Source of the DNA: Sphingomonas panacis
GTDB lineage: Bacteria; Pseudomonadota; Alphaproteobacteria; Sphingomonadales; Sphingomonadaceae
Direction of reading: 5' to 3'
Assembly (NCBI RefSeq): GCF_001717955.1
Contig: NZ_CP014168.1
Location: 3,443,501 to 3,507,500 of the forward strand
Length of the DNA stretch: 64,000 bases
Both the position numbers and the translations under genes were made by a program. Of the stretch, positions 53,587-62,390 are shown piece after piece (within the stretch, counting starts at the first letter, position 1; every line of letters starts with the position of its first letter). The notes beneath the pieces are model-generated. The model saw only the letters and a list, made by a program, of their open reading frames with translations, was not told where the DNA came from and did no database searches.

Positions 53587-54201
53587 TCATTTTTCTATGT
53601 AAACCCAAGGTCGTTTAACCGCGTCGGCCTCACGAAAGGCGACAATCTCGGCTCTGCGCTTCAGCGTCAGTTCAACCGCGTCGAGACCTTCCATGAGCAT
53701 CGTGCGCGCTTCGGCCTCCAGAGTGAAGCTGAAGCAGGTCGCACCAGCCGAAACGGTCATCGCCTCAAGATCGATGGCCAGACTTTCACCCCGCTCCGCC
53801 GCCGCCGCAAGTTGGTCGACGGCCTCTCCGCGAAGCGAGACCGGGGCGATGCCGTTGCGGATGCAATTGGCTCGGAAGATAGGACTGAACGATGGCGCCA
53901 CCACTACGCGGAAGCCATATTCAGCCAGTGCCCACACCGCATGTTCGCGGCTCGAACCGCAGCCGAAGTTCGCGCCGGAGATCAGGATCTGCGCATCTAC
54001 GAACCGCGTATCGTTCAGCACGAATGCCGGGTCGGGCGTGCGGCTGCCGGGCGCGACATAGCGCCAACCGGCGAACAGGCCGTCGGCAAGCCCGGTCTTG
54101 GACACCGATGTCATCTCGCGTGAGGGGATGATCGCGTCGGTATCGACGTTGTCGCGTATGAGCGGCACCGCCTTCGCTTGCAGGGCGACGAGCGGCGTCA
54201 C
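53587..54201 (-). CDS. LeuD-type hydratase small subunit (3-isopropylmalate dehydratase family), copy 1
   Basis: The 204-residue protein has the swivelling-domain signature: LIRDNVDTDAIIPSREMTSV near the start, [20 protein letters not shown] in the middle and APSFSPIFRANCIRNGIAPV. With the large subunit encoded just upstream it forms an aconitase-superfamily hydro-lyase. Because a second LeuCD pair lies at 60428-62388 and no other leucine genes are near, its substrate is probably a substituted maleate or citraconate rather than isopropylmalate (inference). It overlaps the large-subunit gene by four bases. It is the last gene of a three-gene operon starting at 56883. Confidence 0.9.
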   Translation of the reverse strand: MTPLVALQAKAVPLIRDNVDTDAIIPSREMTSVSKTGLADGLFAGWRYVAPGSRTPDPAFVLNDTRFVDAQILISGANFGCGSSREHAVWALAEYGFRVVVAPSFSPIFRANCIRNGIAPVSLRGEAVDQLAAAAERGESLAIDLEAMTVSAGATCFSFTLEAEARTMLMEGLDAVELTLKRRAEIVAFREADAVKRPWVYIEK

Positions 54202-55670
54202 GCCTCGGTCCCGTCGATCACCCGCGGGTCCGCGATGCGACCGGCGATGGCGGATGCGGCGACGGTCTCGGGCGAGGCGAGATGCGTGCGCGTGCCCGGT
54301 CCCTGACGGCTCTCAAAATTGCGGTTGGTGGAGCTGACGACACGTTGCTGCGCTCCGAAGCTTTCGCCGCCCGCGAAGAAGCACATCGAGCAGCCCGCCT
54401 CACGCCATTCGAACCCGGCATCGCGGAAGATCCGGTCCAGCCCTTCGGCTTCGGCGGCGGCCTTGACCTGGGTCGAGCCCGGCACGCAAATCGCGCGCAG
54501 ACCCGGCGCGACACGGCGGCCTTTGAGAATCGTCGCCGCGCGGCGCAAGTCGGAGATTCGGCTGTTGGTGCAACTGCCGATGAACGCCGCGTCGATGGGC
54601 AGGCCGAGCAGCGGCATGTCCGGCGACAACGCCATGTAGGCCAGCGCGCGGTCGTAGTCCGCCTGACCGACGCTGCCCTGCAAGGACAGCGCCGTCGGCA
54701 CGGTCGCGTTCAGCGGGATGGCGTGCTGCGGGCTGGTGCCCCAACTGATCATCGGCGCCACGTCGGCGGCATCGAAACGATGCTCGACGGCGAAGGCCGC
54801 GTCATCGTCCGATGACAGGCGCCGCCAGGCAGCCAGAGCCGCATCCCACTGCGCACCGGCAGGCGCGAACGGCCGGCCTTCGAGGTACGCGAACGTGACC
54901 TCGTCCGGCGCGATGATCGCGCCGAAGGCGGCCAGTTCGGTCGCCATGTTGCACAGGGTCATGCGCGCTTCCATGTCGAGCCCGCGCACGGCGGAACCGG
55001 CGAACTCGACGATGTAGCCCTTGGCGCCGCCCGAGCCGAGCCGGCTGATGATCTGCAACGCCAGATCCTTGGCGGTGACGCCACGACCCAGCGCACCATC
55101 GATGGTGATGCGCATGTCGAGCGGGCGCTCGGCGCGCAGCGTCATCGTCGCAAGCGCATGTTCCGCCTCGGTCGAGCCGATGCCCCAGGCCAGCGCGCCG
55201 AACGCGCCTTGCGTGCACGTATGACTGTCCGGGCAGACCAGCGTCACGCCGGGCAGAACGATTCCCTGTTCCGGCGAAATCACATGGACGATGCCCTGAC
55301 GCGCATCATGCAAGTCGAACAGGGTGATGCCGTGCCGATGAGCGCCCTCACGCATGGCGGTGAGAAACGCGGTGCCGGTGGGCATCAGCGTCTTGTCGCT
55401 TCGGCCGGGGAACGTATCGACGATATGGTCCATCGTCGCGAACACCTGACCCGGCGCGAGCACGTTCCGGCCCGCTTCGTCCAGACTCTTGAGCGCGACG
55501 CCGCCGGTGCGTTCGTGCAGCATCAGGCGATCGATGGCGAGCAAGTCGGTGTCGCTGTCGAGCGATACGACGACGTGTTCCTCCCACAGCATCCCAGCCA
55601 GGGTTCTGGCTTCGCGATGGCCGTCGCCGACCTGCTCCAGCGCAAGCGCCGTGCTTGTTCCCTCGATCAT
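54198..55670 (-). CDS. LeuC-type hydratase large subunit (aconitase superfamily), copy 1
   Basis: The 490-residue protein has the [4Fe-4S] cluster ligands Cys in [16 protein letters not shown] and the pair in EAGCSMCFFAGGESF. It also has the substrate-binding regions LVCPDSHTCTQGAFGALAWG and SSTNRNFESRQGPGTRTHLA. It dehydrates or hydrates a hydroxy-dicarboxylate together with the LeuD-like protein. It is clearly diverged from the second copy at 60428, so the two pairs probably use different substrates. It follows the CoA-transferase gene by one base. Confidence 0.92.
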   Translation of the reverse strand: MIEGTSTALALEQVGDGHREARTLAGMLWEEHVVVSLDSDTDLLAIDRLMLHERTGGVALKSLDEAGRNVLAPGQVFATMDHIVDTFPGRSDKTLMPTGTAFLTAMREGAHRHGITLFDLHDARQGIVHVISPEQGIVLPGVTLVCPDSHTCTQGAFGALAWGIGSTEAEHALATMTLRAERPLDMRITIDGALGRGVTAKDLALQIISRLGSGGAKGYIVEFAGSAVRGLDMEARMTLCNMATELAAFGAIIAPDEVTFAYLEGRPFAPAGAQWDAALAAWRRLSSDDDAAFAVEHRFDAADVAPMISWGTSPQHAIPLNATVPTALSLQGSVGQADYDRALAYMALSPDMPLLGLPIDAAFIGSCTNSRISDLRRAATILKGRRVAPGLRAICVPGSTQVKAAAEAEGLDRIFRDAGFEWREAGCSMCFFAGGESFGAQQRVVSSTNRNFESRQGPGTRTHLASPETVAASAIAGRIADPRVIDGTEA

Positions 55671-55671
55671 C

Positions 55672-56883
55672 TCAGCTTGCCGTCATCCGCGTGCTCGCGA
55701 CCGCATTGGACTTTACCAGCGCCGCAATCTCGGCATCGCCGAAGCCGAAATCCTCGAGAATCTGCTCGCTGTCCCCGCCCGGATGGGGCAAGTCATGCCG
55801 CACGCCGGGCAGCGCCCCGTTCATCTCGATCGGCGTCACCGGCAGGCGCACGCTGCGCCCGTCGTTCAGGGTGAGATCGACCAGCGAACCGTTGGCGTTG
55901 AGATGTGCATCGTCGAACAGATCTTCGGGCCGTGTGATCGGCGCGAAGGCGACGCCGGCGGCTTCCAGCTTCACCAGCAGATCCGCGCGCGGCTCGGCCC
56001 CCATGATCTTACGCACGAGCGGCACGATCATATCACGCGCCTGCACGCGGTCATTGTTCTTGGCATATTTCGGGTCGCTGCCGATCTCGCCGAGATCGAA
56101 TGCCTTTCTGAAAGCGTCCCACTGGCCGTCACTGACGACGCCGACGAACAGCAGTTCGCCTTCAATCGCGGTTTCGAACACATCGTAGATCGCCCAGGCT
56201 GAGACCCGTTCCGGCATCGGCCGTGCAGCGCTGCCGGTGACCGCCATCTGCGCCATGTGCTGGCCGACCATGTACGCGCTGGTCTCGAATAGCGAGGAGC
56301 GCACGGTCGCGCCCTCACCCGTGGTCTTGCGCTGATGCAGCGCCGCCAGGATGCCGATCACGCCGAACATGCCGCCGGTGATGTCGATCACCGACGCGCC
56401 GGCGCGCAGAGGCCGCCCGGTTGGGCCGGTCATGTAGGCAAGGCCGCCCATCATCTGCGCCACTTCGTCGAGCGCAGCACGATGCTCGTAGGGTCCGGAC
56501 AAAAACCCCTTCGCGCTGTGATAGATCAGCCCGGGATTGCTGGCCTTGAACGCTTCCGGCCCCAGGCCGAGCTTGTCGAGCGCGCCGGGCCGGAAGTTCT
56601 CGACCACAACGTCGGCGCCGTCGACCAGCCGCTTCGCCGTCGCGAGCCCGTCTTCGCTCTTGAGGTCGATGCAGATGCTGCGCTTGTTGCGGTTGAACAT
56701 CGGGAAATAACCCGACCCCGAACCGAGCAACTGGCGCGTGCGGTCGCCGCCCAGTGGCTCCACCTTGATCACGTCTGCGCCAAGGTCAGCCAGGATCGCG
56801 CCGGTGGACGGCCCCATCACCATGTGGCTGAACTCCACCACGCGCACCCCCGCGAGGGGAGGATTTTCCGTCGGCTGCTGCAA
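55672..56883 (-). CDS. Family III CoA-transferase (CaiB/BaiF type)
   Basis: The 403-residue protein shows the family III pattern: LAGVRVVEFSHMVMGPSTGA and LADLGADVIKVEPLGGDRTR near the start, NKRSICIDLKSEDGLATAKR, VVVENFRPGALDKLGLG, and the presumed nucleophilic Asp in ASVIDITGGMFGVIGILAAL. It would move CoA from a donor such as succinyl-CoA onto a carboxylic acid, making it ready for a lyase such as the HMG-CoA-lyase-like enzyme encoded divergently. I chose the TTG at 56883, seven bases after GGAG. The frame stays open for more than 300 codons upstream but runs antisense to that divergent gene. Confidence 0.9.
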   Translation of the reverse strand: MQQPTENPPLAGVRVVEFSHMVMGPSTGAILADLGADVIKVEPLGGDRTRQLLGSGSGYFPMFNRNKRSICIDLKSEDGLATAKRLVDGADVVVENFRPGALDKLGLGPEAFKASNPGLIYHSAKGFLSGPYEHRAALDEVAQMMGGLAYMTGPTGRPLRAGASVIDITGGMFGVIGILAALHQRKTTGEGATVRSSLFETSAYMVGQHMAQMAVTGSAARPMPERVSAWAIYDVFETAIEGELLFVGVVSDGQWDAFRKAFDLGEIGSDPKYAKNNDRVQARDMIVPLVRKIMGAEPRADLLVKLEAAGVAFAPITRPEDLFDDAHLNANGSLVDLTLNDGRSVRLPVTPIEMNGALPGVRHDLPHPGGDSEQILEDFGFGDAEIAALVKSNAVASTRMTAS

Positions 56884-56911
56884 AAGTTCGCTCCAGTCGT
56901 CTCGACACTTC

Positions 56912-56942
56912 GGTTTAAATTGATATATAGACAATACAAATG
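56912..56942. promoter_or_regulatory. AT-rich operator/promoter candidate G (divergent)
   Basis: TTGATATATAGACAATACAA at 56920-56939 lies between the divergent CoA-transferase and HMG-CoA-lyase-like genes. Its complement agrees with element C at 18 of 20 bases. It sits 25 to 45 bases from both starts and could control the two operons together, including the eight-gene forward operon that runs to the window edge. Confidence 0.6.
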
Positions 56943-56964
56943 AGATCAACAGGAATGTCGGTGC

Positions 56965-57921
56965 ATGGACGTCTTGATCAGTGAAGTGGGGCCGCGCGAC
57001 GGGTTGCAGAGCATCGACCGGATCATGCCGACCGCCGCCAAGAAAATTTGGATAGACATGGCCTGGGCCGCAGGCCTGACCGAGGTCGAGGTCGGCAGCT
57101 TCGTTCCCGCCAAGTTGCTCCCGCAGTTGGCAGATACCGCTGAAGTCGTTGCCTACTCCGCGCGTATTCCGGGACTGACGGTAGCTGCGTTGGTGCCCAA
57201 CGCGCGCGGCGCGACGGACGCGATCGCAGCGGGGGCGCACAAGATCACGCTGCCGCTGTCCTGCAGCGAATCTCACAGCCTCGCAAACCTGCGCCGCACC
57301 CACGCGCAGGTGATCGAAGACGCGAGGCTGATCGCCGCCGCCATCCGCGATTTGCCGGAAGGCCGGCGTCCACATTTCGAGGGCAGCCTCTCCACCGCCT
57401 TCGGTTGCACGATCGAGGGCGTGGTCCCCCAAGCCAAGGTCGTCGAACTCGCCGAAGCCTTGATGGCGGCAGGTTGCGACGAAGTTGGGCTGGCCGACAC
57501 CACCGGCTATGCCGATCCGGCTTCCGTCAAATCGATGATCGCCGCGATCTGGAGCGCGGTGGGCGGGGACGCGCTGACCGGCATTCACGTGCACAATACG
57601 CGCGGGCTTGGTCTCGCCAACGTGCTGGCCGCGTTCGATGCCGGACTGACCACGTTCGACAGTTCGCTCGGTGGGCTCGGTGGCTGTCCCTTCGCGCCGG
57701 GGGCCAGCGGCAACATCGTGACGGAGGATCTCGTCTTCATGTTCGAGGCTATGGGCGTGCGCACCGGTGTCGATCTGGACAAGCTCATCGCGGTGCGGGA
57801 ATTCGTGCAGAAGACGCTGGGCGACGAGCCGCTCTACGGCTTTACCCCGCTCGCGGGCTTGCCGCTGGGGTTCGTATCGACGACGCAAAACACCGACATC
57901 AAACAAGGAGCATGGGCGTGA
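56965..57921 (+). CDS. Hydroxymethylglutaryl-CoA lyase-like enzyme (DRE-TIM metallolyase)
   Basis: The 318-residue protein begins with the DRE-TIM motif ISEVGPRDGLQSIDRIMPTA, has AGLTEVEVGSFVPAKLLPQL, the metal-binding H-x-H in TGIHVHNTRGLGLANVL, and the catalytic Cys loop LGGLGGCPFAPGASGNIVTE. These are features of HMG-CoA lyase, citramalyl-CoA-type and 3-hydroxyacyl-CoA lyases that split a 3-hydroxy-3-methyl acyl-CoA into two pieces. The divergent CoA-transferase would supply the CoA thioester. It is the first gene of the forward operon and is followed by the isochorismatase-fold gene with a four-base overlap. Confidence 0.9.
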   Translation: MDVLISEVGPRDGLQSIDRIMPTAAKKIWIDMAWAAGLTEVEVGSFVPAKLLPQLADTAEVVAYSARIPGLTVAALVPNARGATDAIAAGAHKITLPLSCSESHSLANLRRTHAQVIEDARLIAAAIRDLPEGRRPHFEGSLSTAFGCTIEGVVPQAKVVELAEALMAAGCDEVGLADTTGYADPASVKSMIAAIWSAVGGDALTGIHVHNTRGLGLANVLAAFDAGLTTFDSSLGGLGGCPFAPGASGNIVTEDLVFMFEAMGVRTGVDLDKLIAVREFVQKTLGDEPLYGFTPLAGLPLGFVSTTQNTDIKQGAWA

Positions 57922-58598
57922 CTTTGATCGGAACCAGGATGATCCGCGAAGACAAGACGGCGCGTCAGCTATTCGAGGAAGTCACCGCCAATCCCAACCG
58001 CGTGAAGTTCGGCTTCGGCCGGAAGCTCGCGATTGTGAACGTCGACTTCCAGAAGGCCTACACTGCCATCGATGAGTTCAAAACCGCTTACGAGACCGAC
58101 CCGCGCCAGATCGAATATACCAACACCATTTCCGCGCTCGCCCGCGCCAAGGGCATGCCCGTGATCTGGACCCGTGTCGCCTATGCCGAGGACGGCTCGG
58201 ACTGCGGCGTGTGGGGCACACGCACCGACACGCCCGACAGCCTGCAGAATATAAAGTACGGGAGCCGCCGACACGAGTACGATGACCGCTGCGAGATCGG
58301 TCCCAGGGACGCGCAGTACAACAAGCGCATGCCGTCCGCTTTTTTCGAGACGCCGCTGCAATCGCTGCTGATCTTTCACGGTGTGGACACCGTGGTCGTG
58401 ACCGGGGGCAGCACTTCGGGCTGCGTGCGGGCCACCGCCGTCGATAGCCTCTCGCGCGGTTATCGCACCATCGTTCCGATCGAGACCTGCGCCGACAAGC
58501 ACGAAAGCTATCACTTCGGCAATCTGACCGACCTCCAGATCAAATACGCCGATGTCGAGCCGGTGCAGACCGTGATCGACTGGCTGGAGGCGCAGTGA
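57918..58598 (+). CDS. N-carbamoylsarcosine-amidase/maleamate-amidase-like isochorismatase-fold hydrolase
   Basis: The 226-residue protein has the catalytic Asp in LAIVNVDFQKAYTAID, a lysine in AQYNKRMPSAFFET and the nucleophilic Cys in VVTGGSTSGCVRATAVDSLS. The G-x-S-T-S-G-C-V-R-A-T-A-V-D pattern is typical of N-carbamoylsarcosine amidase and related half-amide hydrolases such as maleamate amidase. It should release ammonia (or carbamate) from an amide made by ring opening. I chose the GTG at 57918, seven bases after GGAG and overlapping the lyase stop as GTGA; the ATG at 57912 is too close to the ribosome site. Confidence 0.88.
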   Translation: MTLIGTRMIREDKTARQLFEEVTANPNRVKFGFGRKLAIVNVDFQKAYTAIDEFKTAYETDPRQIEYTNTISALARAKGMPVIWTRVAYAEDGSDCGVWGTRTDTPDSLQNIKYGSRRHEYDDRCEIGPRDAQYNKRMPSAFFETPLQSLLIFHGVDTVVVTGGSTSGCVRATAVDSLSRGYRTIVPIETCADKHESYHFGNLTDLQIKYADVEPVQTVIDWLEAQ

Positions 58599-59500
58599 TG
58601 CGCGAGGGCGAGGCGGACCCGGGGCTCTACGATTATCGCGCGTATCGCGGTCGGCCCAAGATCGCGTGGCCGGGCGGCAAGTCCGTTGCGGTCTGGGTCT
58701 CACCGAACCTGGAGTTCTACGAGCTCGATCCACCCGGCAACCCCCATCGCAAGAGCTGGGGCAAGCCCCACCCGGACGTGGTCGGCTATGCCCATCGCGA
58801 CTATGCTAACCGCGTCGGACATTGGCGGATGGCGGATGTGATGAGCAAGCACGGCTTCCCGGGGTCGGTCTCTCTTTCCGTCGCGCTGTGCCAACACGTT
58901 CCCGAAGTGGTGGCGGACGCCAACGCGCGCGGCTGGGAGTTCTTCAGCCACGGCATCTACAACACCCGCTACAGCTACGGCATGGACGAGGCGCAGGAAC
59001 GCGCCATCATCGAGGATTCGATCCGGACGGTTCGCGATGCCACCGGCCAGACGATCAAGGGCTGGCTGGCCCCCGCCCTCACCCACACGACCCGCACGCT
59101 GGACCTCATTGCCGAATACGGCCTGAGCTACACTTGCGATCTCTACCACGATGACCAGCCGATGCCGGTCGCTACCAAGGCCGGCCAATTGATTTCGATG
59201 CCCTACAGCCTCGAGGTGAACGACCATTACGGCTTCTTCATCTATAACATGAGCCCGCGCGAGTACGCCCGCACGCTGATCGAGCAGTACGAACGCCTCG
59301 CCGCTGAAGGCGCGCAATCCGGCACGGTGATGTGCATTCCGCTTCACAGCTACCTGATCGGCCAGCCGCACCGGATCGGGCCGTTCGAGGAGGTGCTGCG
59401 CCATATCGCCGCCGATGGACGCGCCTGGATCACCCGCAGCGGTGACATCGCCGACCATTACCTGGACCACTATCCCGAACGCACAGGGGGCGCGGCATGA
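58598..59500 (+). CDS. Polysaccharide-deacetylase-fold amide hydrolase (allantoinase PuuE/cyclic imidase type), copy 1
   Basis: The 300-residue protein has a NodB-like barrel: KSVAVWVSPNLEFYELDPPG near the start, RDYANRVGHWRMADVMSKHG, WEFFSHGIYNTRYSYGMDEA, and ATGQTIKGWLAPALTHTTRT. The R-D-Y-x-N-R-V-G pattern and the GW-x-x-P loop mark the branch that includes cofactor-poor allantoinase (PuuE) and related cyclic amide hydrolases, not chitin deacetylases. No signal peptide is present, so it acts in the cytoplasm on a small molecule. I chose the ATG at 58598, overlapping the previous stop by one base and seven bases after GGAGG. Confidence 0.85.
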   Translation: MREGEADPGLYDYRAYRGRPKIAWPGGKSVAVWVSPNLEFYELDPPGNPHRKSWGKPHPDVVGYAHRDYANRVGHWRMADVMSKHGFPGSVSLSVALCQHVPEVVADANARGWEFFSHGIYNTRYSYGMDEAQERAIIEDSIRTVRDATGQTIKGWLAPALTHTTRTLDLIAEYGLSYTCDLYHDDQPMPVATKAGQLISMPYSLEVNDHYGFFIYNMSPREYARTLIEQYERLAAEGAQSGTVMCIPLHSYLIGQPHRIGPFEEVLRHIAADGRAWITRSGDIADHYLDHYPERTGGAA

Positions 59501-60423
59501 CTCTGGACCCCAGCTACCTCGAATATGCCAAGCGCCGGCAAGGCATGGACCACGACCTCTACCCTTGGTCCAATCTATTCGAGCGCAAGGCGATCGTCTG
59601 GCCCGGCGGCCGCAAGGTGCTCACCTGGATCGTGATCGATCTCGAGTGGTTTCCGATCACGCCCGCCGACAAGCCCTTTCGCGCGCCGGGCCACATGCAG
59701 ACGGCATATCCCGACTATCGCCACTACACCTCGCGCGATTACGGCAACCGCGTTGGCATCTATCGCCTGCTGGATGCGCTGGCGAGCGTCGGCGCAAAGG
59801 TCAGCGTGGCCGCGAATGCCACTTTAGCCGCGCGCTATCCGGCCCTTATCGCAGACGTGCTCGCCGCCGGCCACGAGATCATCGCACACTCGACCGACAT
59901 GAACGGCACCATCGCCTCTGGCCTGCCGGAGGACGAGGAACGCGCTCTGATCGCGGCTTCGCTGAACGGGATCGAAACCGCTTCGGGCACCCGTCCCACC
60001 GGCTGGCTATCGATCGCCCGCTCGCAATCGTTCAACACGCCTGCGCTGCTGGCGGAAGCCGGCCTCACCTACATGTGCGACTGGGTAAACGACGATCTGC
60101 CGTATCGCATGACCACGCCGAGCGGCCCGATCCTCAACCTGCCGCTCAATCATGAGTTGTCGGACCGGCAGATCCTGAACGTCCAGCAGCAATCCATGGC
60201 GAGCTATCGCGAGCAGATGAAGGATGCTTATGCTTGGCTGAGCCGCGAGGCGGAGAGTCACGGCGGCCGGATGCTGACGCTCAACCTCACGCCATATATC
60301 ACCGGCCTGCCCTATCGCATGGCCGAATTTGAAAACCTGCTTGCCTGGCTTGCCGACCAGCCAGGCCACGGCTTCGCGACCGGGGCCGAGATCGCCGCCG
60401 CCGCTGGCCCGCAGTTGGACTGA
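59497..60423 (+). CDS. Polysaccharide-deacetylase-fold amide hydrolase, copy 2
   Basis: The 308-residue protein is a diverged paralogue of the one just upstream: [60 protein letters not shown] and [20 protein letters not shown]. The third-strand ligand region differs (HSTDMN against HGIYNTR), so the two copies are probably not redundant. They may form a mixed oligomer or act on successive ring forms. It overlaps copy 1 by four bases (ATGA), and the LeuC-like gene follows four bases after its stop. Confidence 0.85.
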   Translation: MTLDPSYLEYAKRRQGMDHDLYPWSNLFERKAIVWPGGRKVLTWIVIDLEWFPITPADKPFRAPGHMQTAYPDYRHYTSRDYGNRVGIYRLLDALASVGAKVSVAANATLAARYPALIADVLAAGHEIIAHSTDMNGTIASGLPEDEERALIAASLNGIETASGTRPTGWLSIARSQSFNTPALLAEAGLTYMCDWVNDDLPYRMTTPSGPILNLPLNHELSDRQILNVQQQSMASYREQMKDAYAWLSREAESHGGRMLTLNLTPYITGLPYRMAEFENLLAWLADQPGHGFATGAEIAAAAGPQLD

Positions 60424-60427
60424 ACCG

Positions 60428-61801
60428 ATGCCGTGGACGCTCTACGAAAAGCTGTGGGACGCGCACGTCGTAGCGGAAGCCGGCGACAAGGCGCTGCTCT
60501 ATATCGACCGGCACCTGCTGCACGAAGTCAGCACACCGCAGAGCTTCCAAGCCTTGCGGGAGGATGGCCTGCAAGTGCGCCGCCCCGACACGCAGTTGGC
60601 CGTCGCAGACCATTCCGTGCCCACGCACGATCGCGGCGGCGCTATCGCCGACCCGCAGGCTGCAGCGCAGATCGCCTTGCTGGAGCGCAACTGCGCGCAT
60701 TTTGGGATCGAGTACCTCGCGCTTGCCGGTGAAGACCAGGGCATCGTCCACGTGATCGGCCCGGAACAGGGCTTCACCCTGCCCGGCATTACGCTGGTGT
60801 GCGGGGACAGCCATACCTCCACGCACGGCGCGTTCGGCGCGCTCGCCTTTGGGGTCGGTGCGTCCGAGTGCGGCACCGTCATGGCAACCCAGACGCTGTG
60901 GCAGGCGAAAGCGAGGACTCTGCGCGTCACGTTCACGGGCAAACTGCAGCCGGGCGTATCGGCCAAGGATATGGCACTCGCCTTCGTCGGCATCGTCGGT
61001 GCGTCGGGCGCTACCGGCTATGCGGTGGAATATGCTGGCGAGGCGGTCGAGGCGCTCTCGATGGAAGGGCGCATGACCGTGTGCAACATGACCATCGAAG
61101 CGGGCGCCCGCACCGGGCTTGTCGCGCCGGACGCGAAGACCTTCGCCTACGTGCACGGGCGTTCGCGCGCGCCGCGAGGTTTGGCTTGGGAGCAGGCCGT
61201 CGCGGCGTGGCGTGCGTTGCCATCCGATGCCGACGCCAAGTTCGACCGGGAGATCGTGATCGACGCCAGCGAGATCGCCCCGCAAGTCACCTTTGGCACC
61301 AGCCCCGATCAGGTCATGCCGATCGGCGGCTCGCTGCCAGGCGGGGACAAGTTGGCCAAGGCGATGCGCTACATGGACGTGCATGCCGGTGACCTGATCG
61401 AAGGCCTCGGCATCGATCACGCTTTCATCGGGAGCTGCACCAACGGACGGATCGAGGACTTGCGCTCCGCCGCCGCGGTCATTCGCGGCGGACATGTGGC
61501 GCCCGGCGTCCGCGCGCTCGTCGTGCCCGGTTCCATGCGCGTTAAGGCGCAGGCCGAGGCCGAGGGCCTCGACACGCTGTTCACGCAAGCCGGTTTCGAG
61601 TGGCGCGAGCCCGGTTGCTCGCTGTGCGTGGCCATGAACGACGACCGCCTCCCTCCCGGCGCGCGCTGCGCGTCGACCTCGAACCGCAACTTTGAGGGGC
61701 GCCAGGGCGTGGGCGCCCGCACCCACCTGATGAGCCCGGCGATGGTAGCGGCTGCCGCCATCGCGGGCCGTATCGTTGACGTTCGCGAGGTCTTGGTATG
61801 A
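60428..61801 (+). CDS. LeuC-type hydratase large subunit (aconitase superfamily), copy 2
   Basis: The 457-residue protein has all three cluster ligands: Cys in [16 protein letters not shown] and the pair in [14 protein letters not shown]. It also has the family segments [20 protein letters not shown] and [20 protein letters not shown]. The start [17 protein letters not shown] is typical of bona fide LeuC sequences. I chose the ATG at 60428; the frame is open to 60329 over the previous gene. Overall it is closer to leucine-pathway LeuC than copy 1, yet it sits between imidase-like genes and a PrpB-like lyase gene, as in loci for dimethylmaleate or citraconate hydration. Confidence 0.92.
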   Translation: MPWTLYEKLWDAHVVAEAGDKALLYIDRHLLHEVSTPQSFQALREDGLQVRRPDTQLAVADHSVPTHDRGGAIADPQAAAQIALLERNCAHFGIEYLALAGEDQGIVHVIGPEQGFTLPGITLVCGDSHTSTHGAFGALAFGVGASECGTVMATQTLWQAKARTLRVTFTGKLQPGVSAKDMALAFVGIVGASGATGYAVEYAGEAVEALSMEGRMTVCNMTIEAGARTGLVAPDAKTFAYVHGRSRAPRGLAWEQAVAAWRALPSDADAKFDREIVIDASEIAPQVTFGTSPDQVMPIGGSLPGGDKLAKAMRYMDVHAGDLIEGLGIDHAFIGSCTNGRIEDLRSAAAVIRGGHVAPGVRALVVPGSMRVKAQAEAEGLDTLFTQAGFEWREPGCSLCVAMNDDRLPPGARCASTSNRNFEGRQGVGARTHLMSPAMVAAAAIAGRIVDVREVLV

Positions 61802-62388
61802 AAGCCATGAGCCAGGTCACAGGACAGGCGATCTCGCTGCCCGACGCTGACATCGACACCGACATCATCTATCCGGCGCGCTTCCTCCTGATCACCGAGA
61901 AGAAGGGTCTCGGCCGCTACGCCTTCGCCGACCGCCGCGACGGCCCTGACTTCCCGATCCGTGAGGACGAGGACCGCCCGATCCTGGTGGCCGGGCCAAA
62001 CTTCGGCTGCGGCTCCAGTCGCGAGCAGGCGCCGTGGGCGATTGGCGATTTGGGCATTCGTGTGATCATCGCGGAGAGCTTCGGCGATATCTTCGCCAAC
62101 AATTGCTTTCGCAACGGCATGCTGCCGATCCGGCTCGCTCCTGCCGAAGTCGAGGCGGTGCGCGCCAGTGCTGAAAACGGAGCGACTATCACCGTCGATC
62201 TCGTCTCCCGCACCATCACCGGGGCTGGCACTGCGATTCCCTTCACCGTGCCCGACAGCCAGCGCGAAACGCTGCTGAACGGCTGGAACGATACCACCCG
62301 CATCCTCGCCCTGCACGCCGAGGATGTGACCGCGTTTGAGGCGGTGCAGCAATGCGCAGCGCCATGGCTCTGGACGACAAGGAAATGA
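61798..62388 (+). CDS. LeuD-type hydratase small subunit, copy 2
   Basis: The 196-residue protein has [20 protein letters not shown] at its start, [20 protein letters not shown] and [20 protein letters not shown], all typical of LeuD. It overlaps the large subunit gene by four bases and forms the substrate-covering swivel domain of the same enzyme. The next gene starts two bases after its stop. Compared with copy 1, the loop after the DTD motif is different (YPARFLL against PSREMTS), a region that helps set substrate choice. Confidence 0.92.
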   Translation: MKAMSQVTGQAISLPDADIDTDIIYPARFLLITEKKGLGRYAFADRRDGPDFPIREDEDRPILVAGPNFGCGSSREQAPWAIGDLGIRVIIAESFGDIFANNCFRNGMLPIRLAPAEVEAVRASAENGATITVDLVSRTITGAGTAIPFTVPDSQRETLLNGWNDTTRILALHAEDVTAFEAVQQCAAPWLWTTRK

Positions 62389-62390
62389 CG

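Noticed and set aside
56884..57906. Long minus-strand extension of the CoA-transferase frame
   Set aside because: The frame is open but runs antisense through the well-supported HMG-CoA-lyase-like gene, and its translation is Arg/Asp/His-rich without family features. The conserved CoA-transferase domain starts at the TTG near 56883.
57405..57917. Longer N-terminus for the N-carbamoylsarcosine-amidase-like protein
   Set aside because: The frame is open but overlaps the upstream lyase gene by 500 bases; a GGAG-preceded GTG at 57918 gives the normal domain start.
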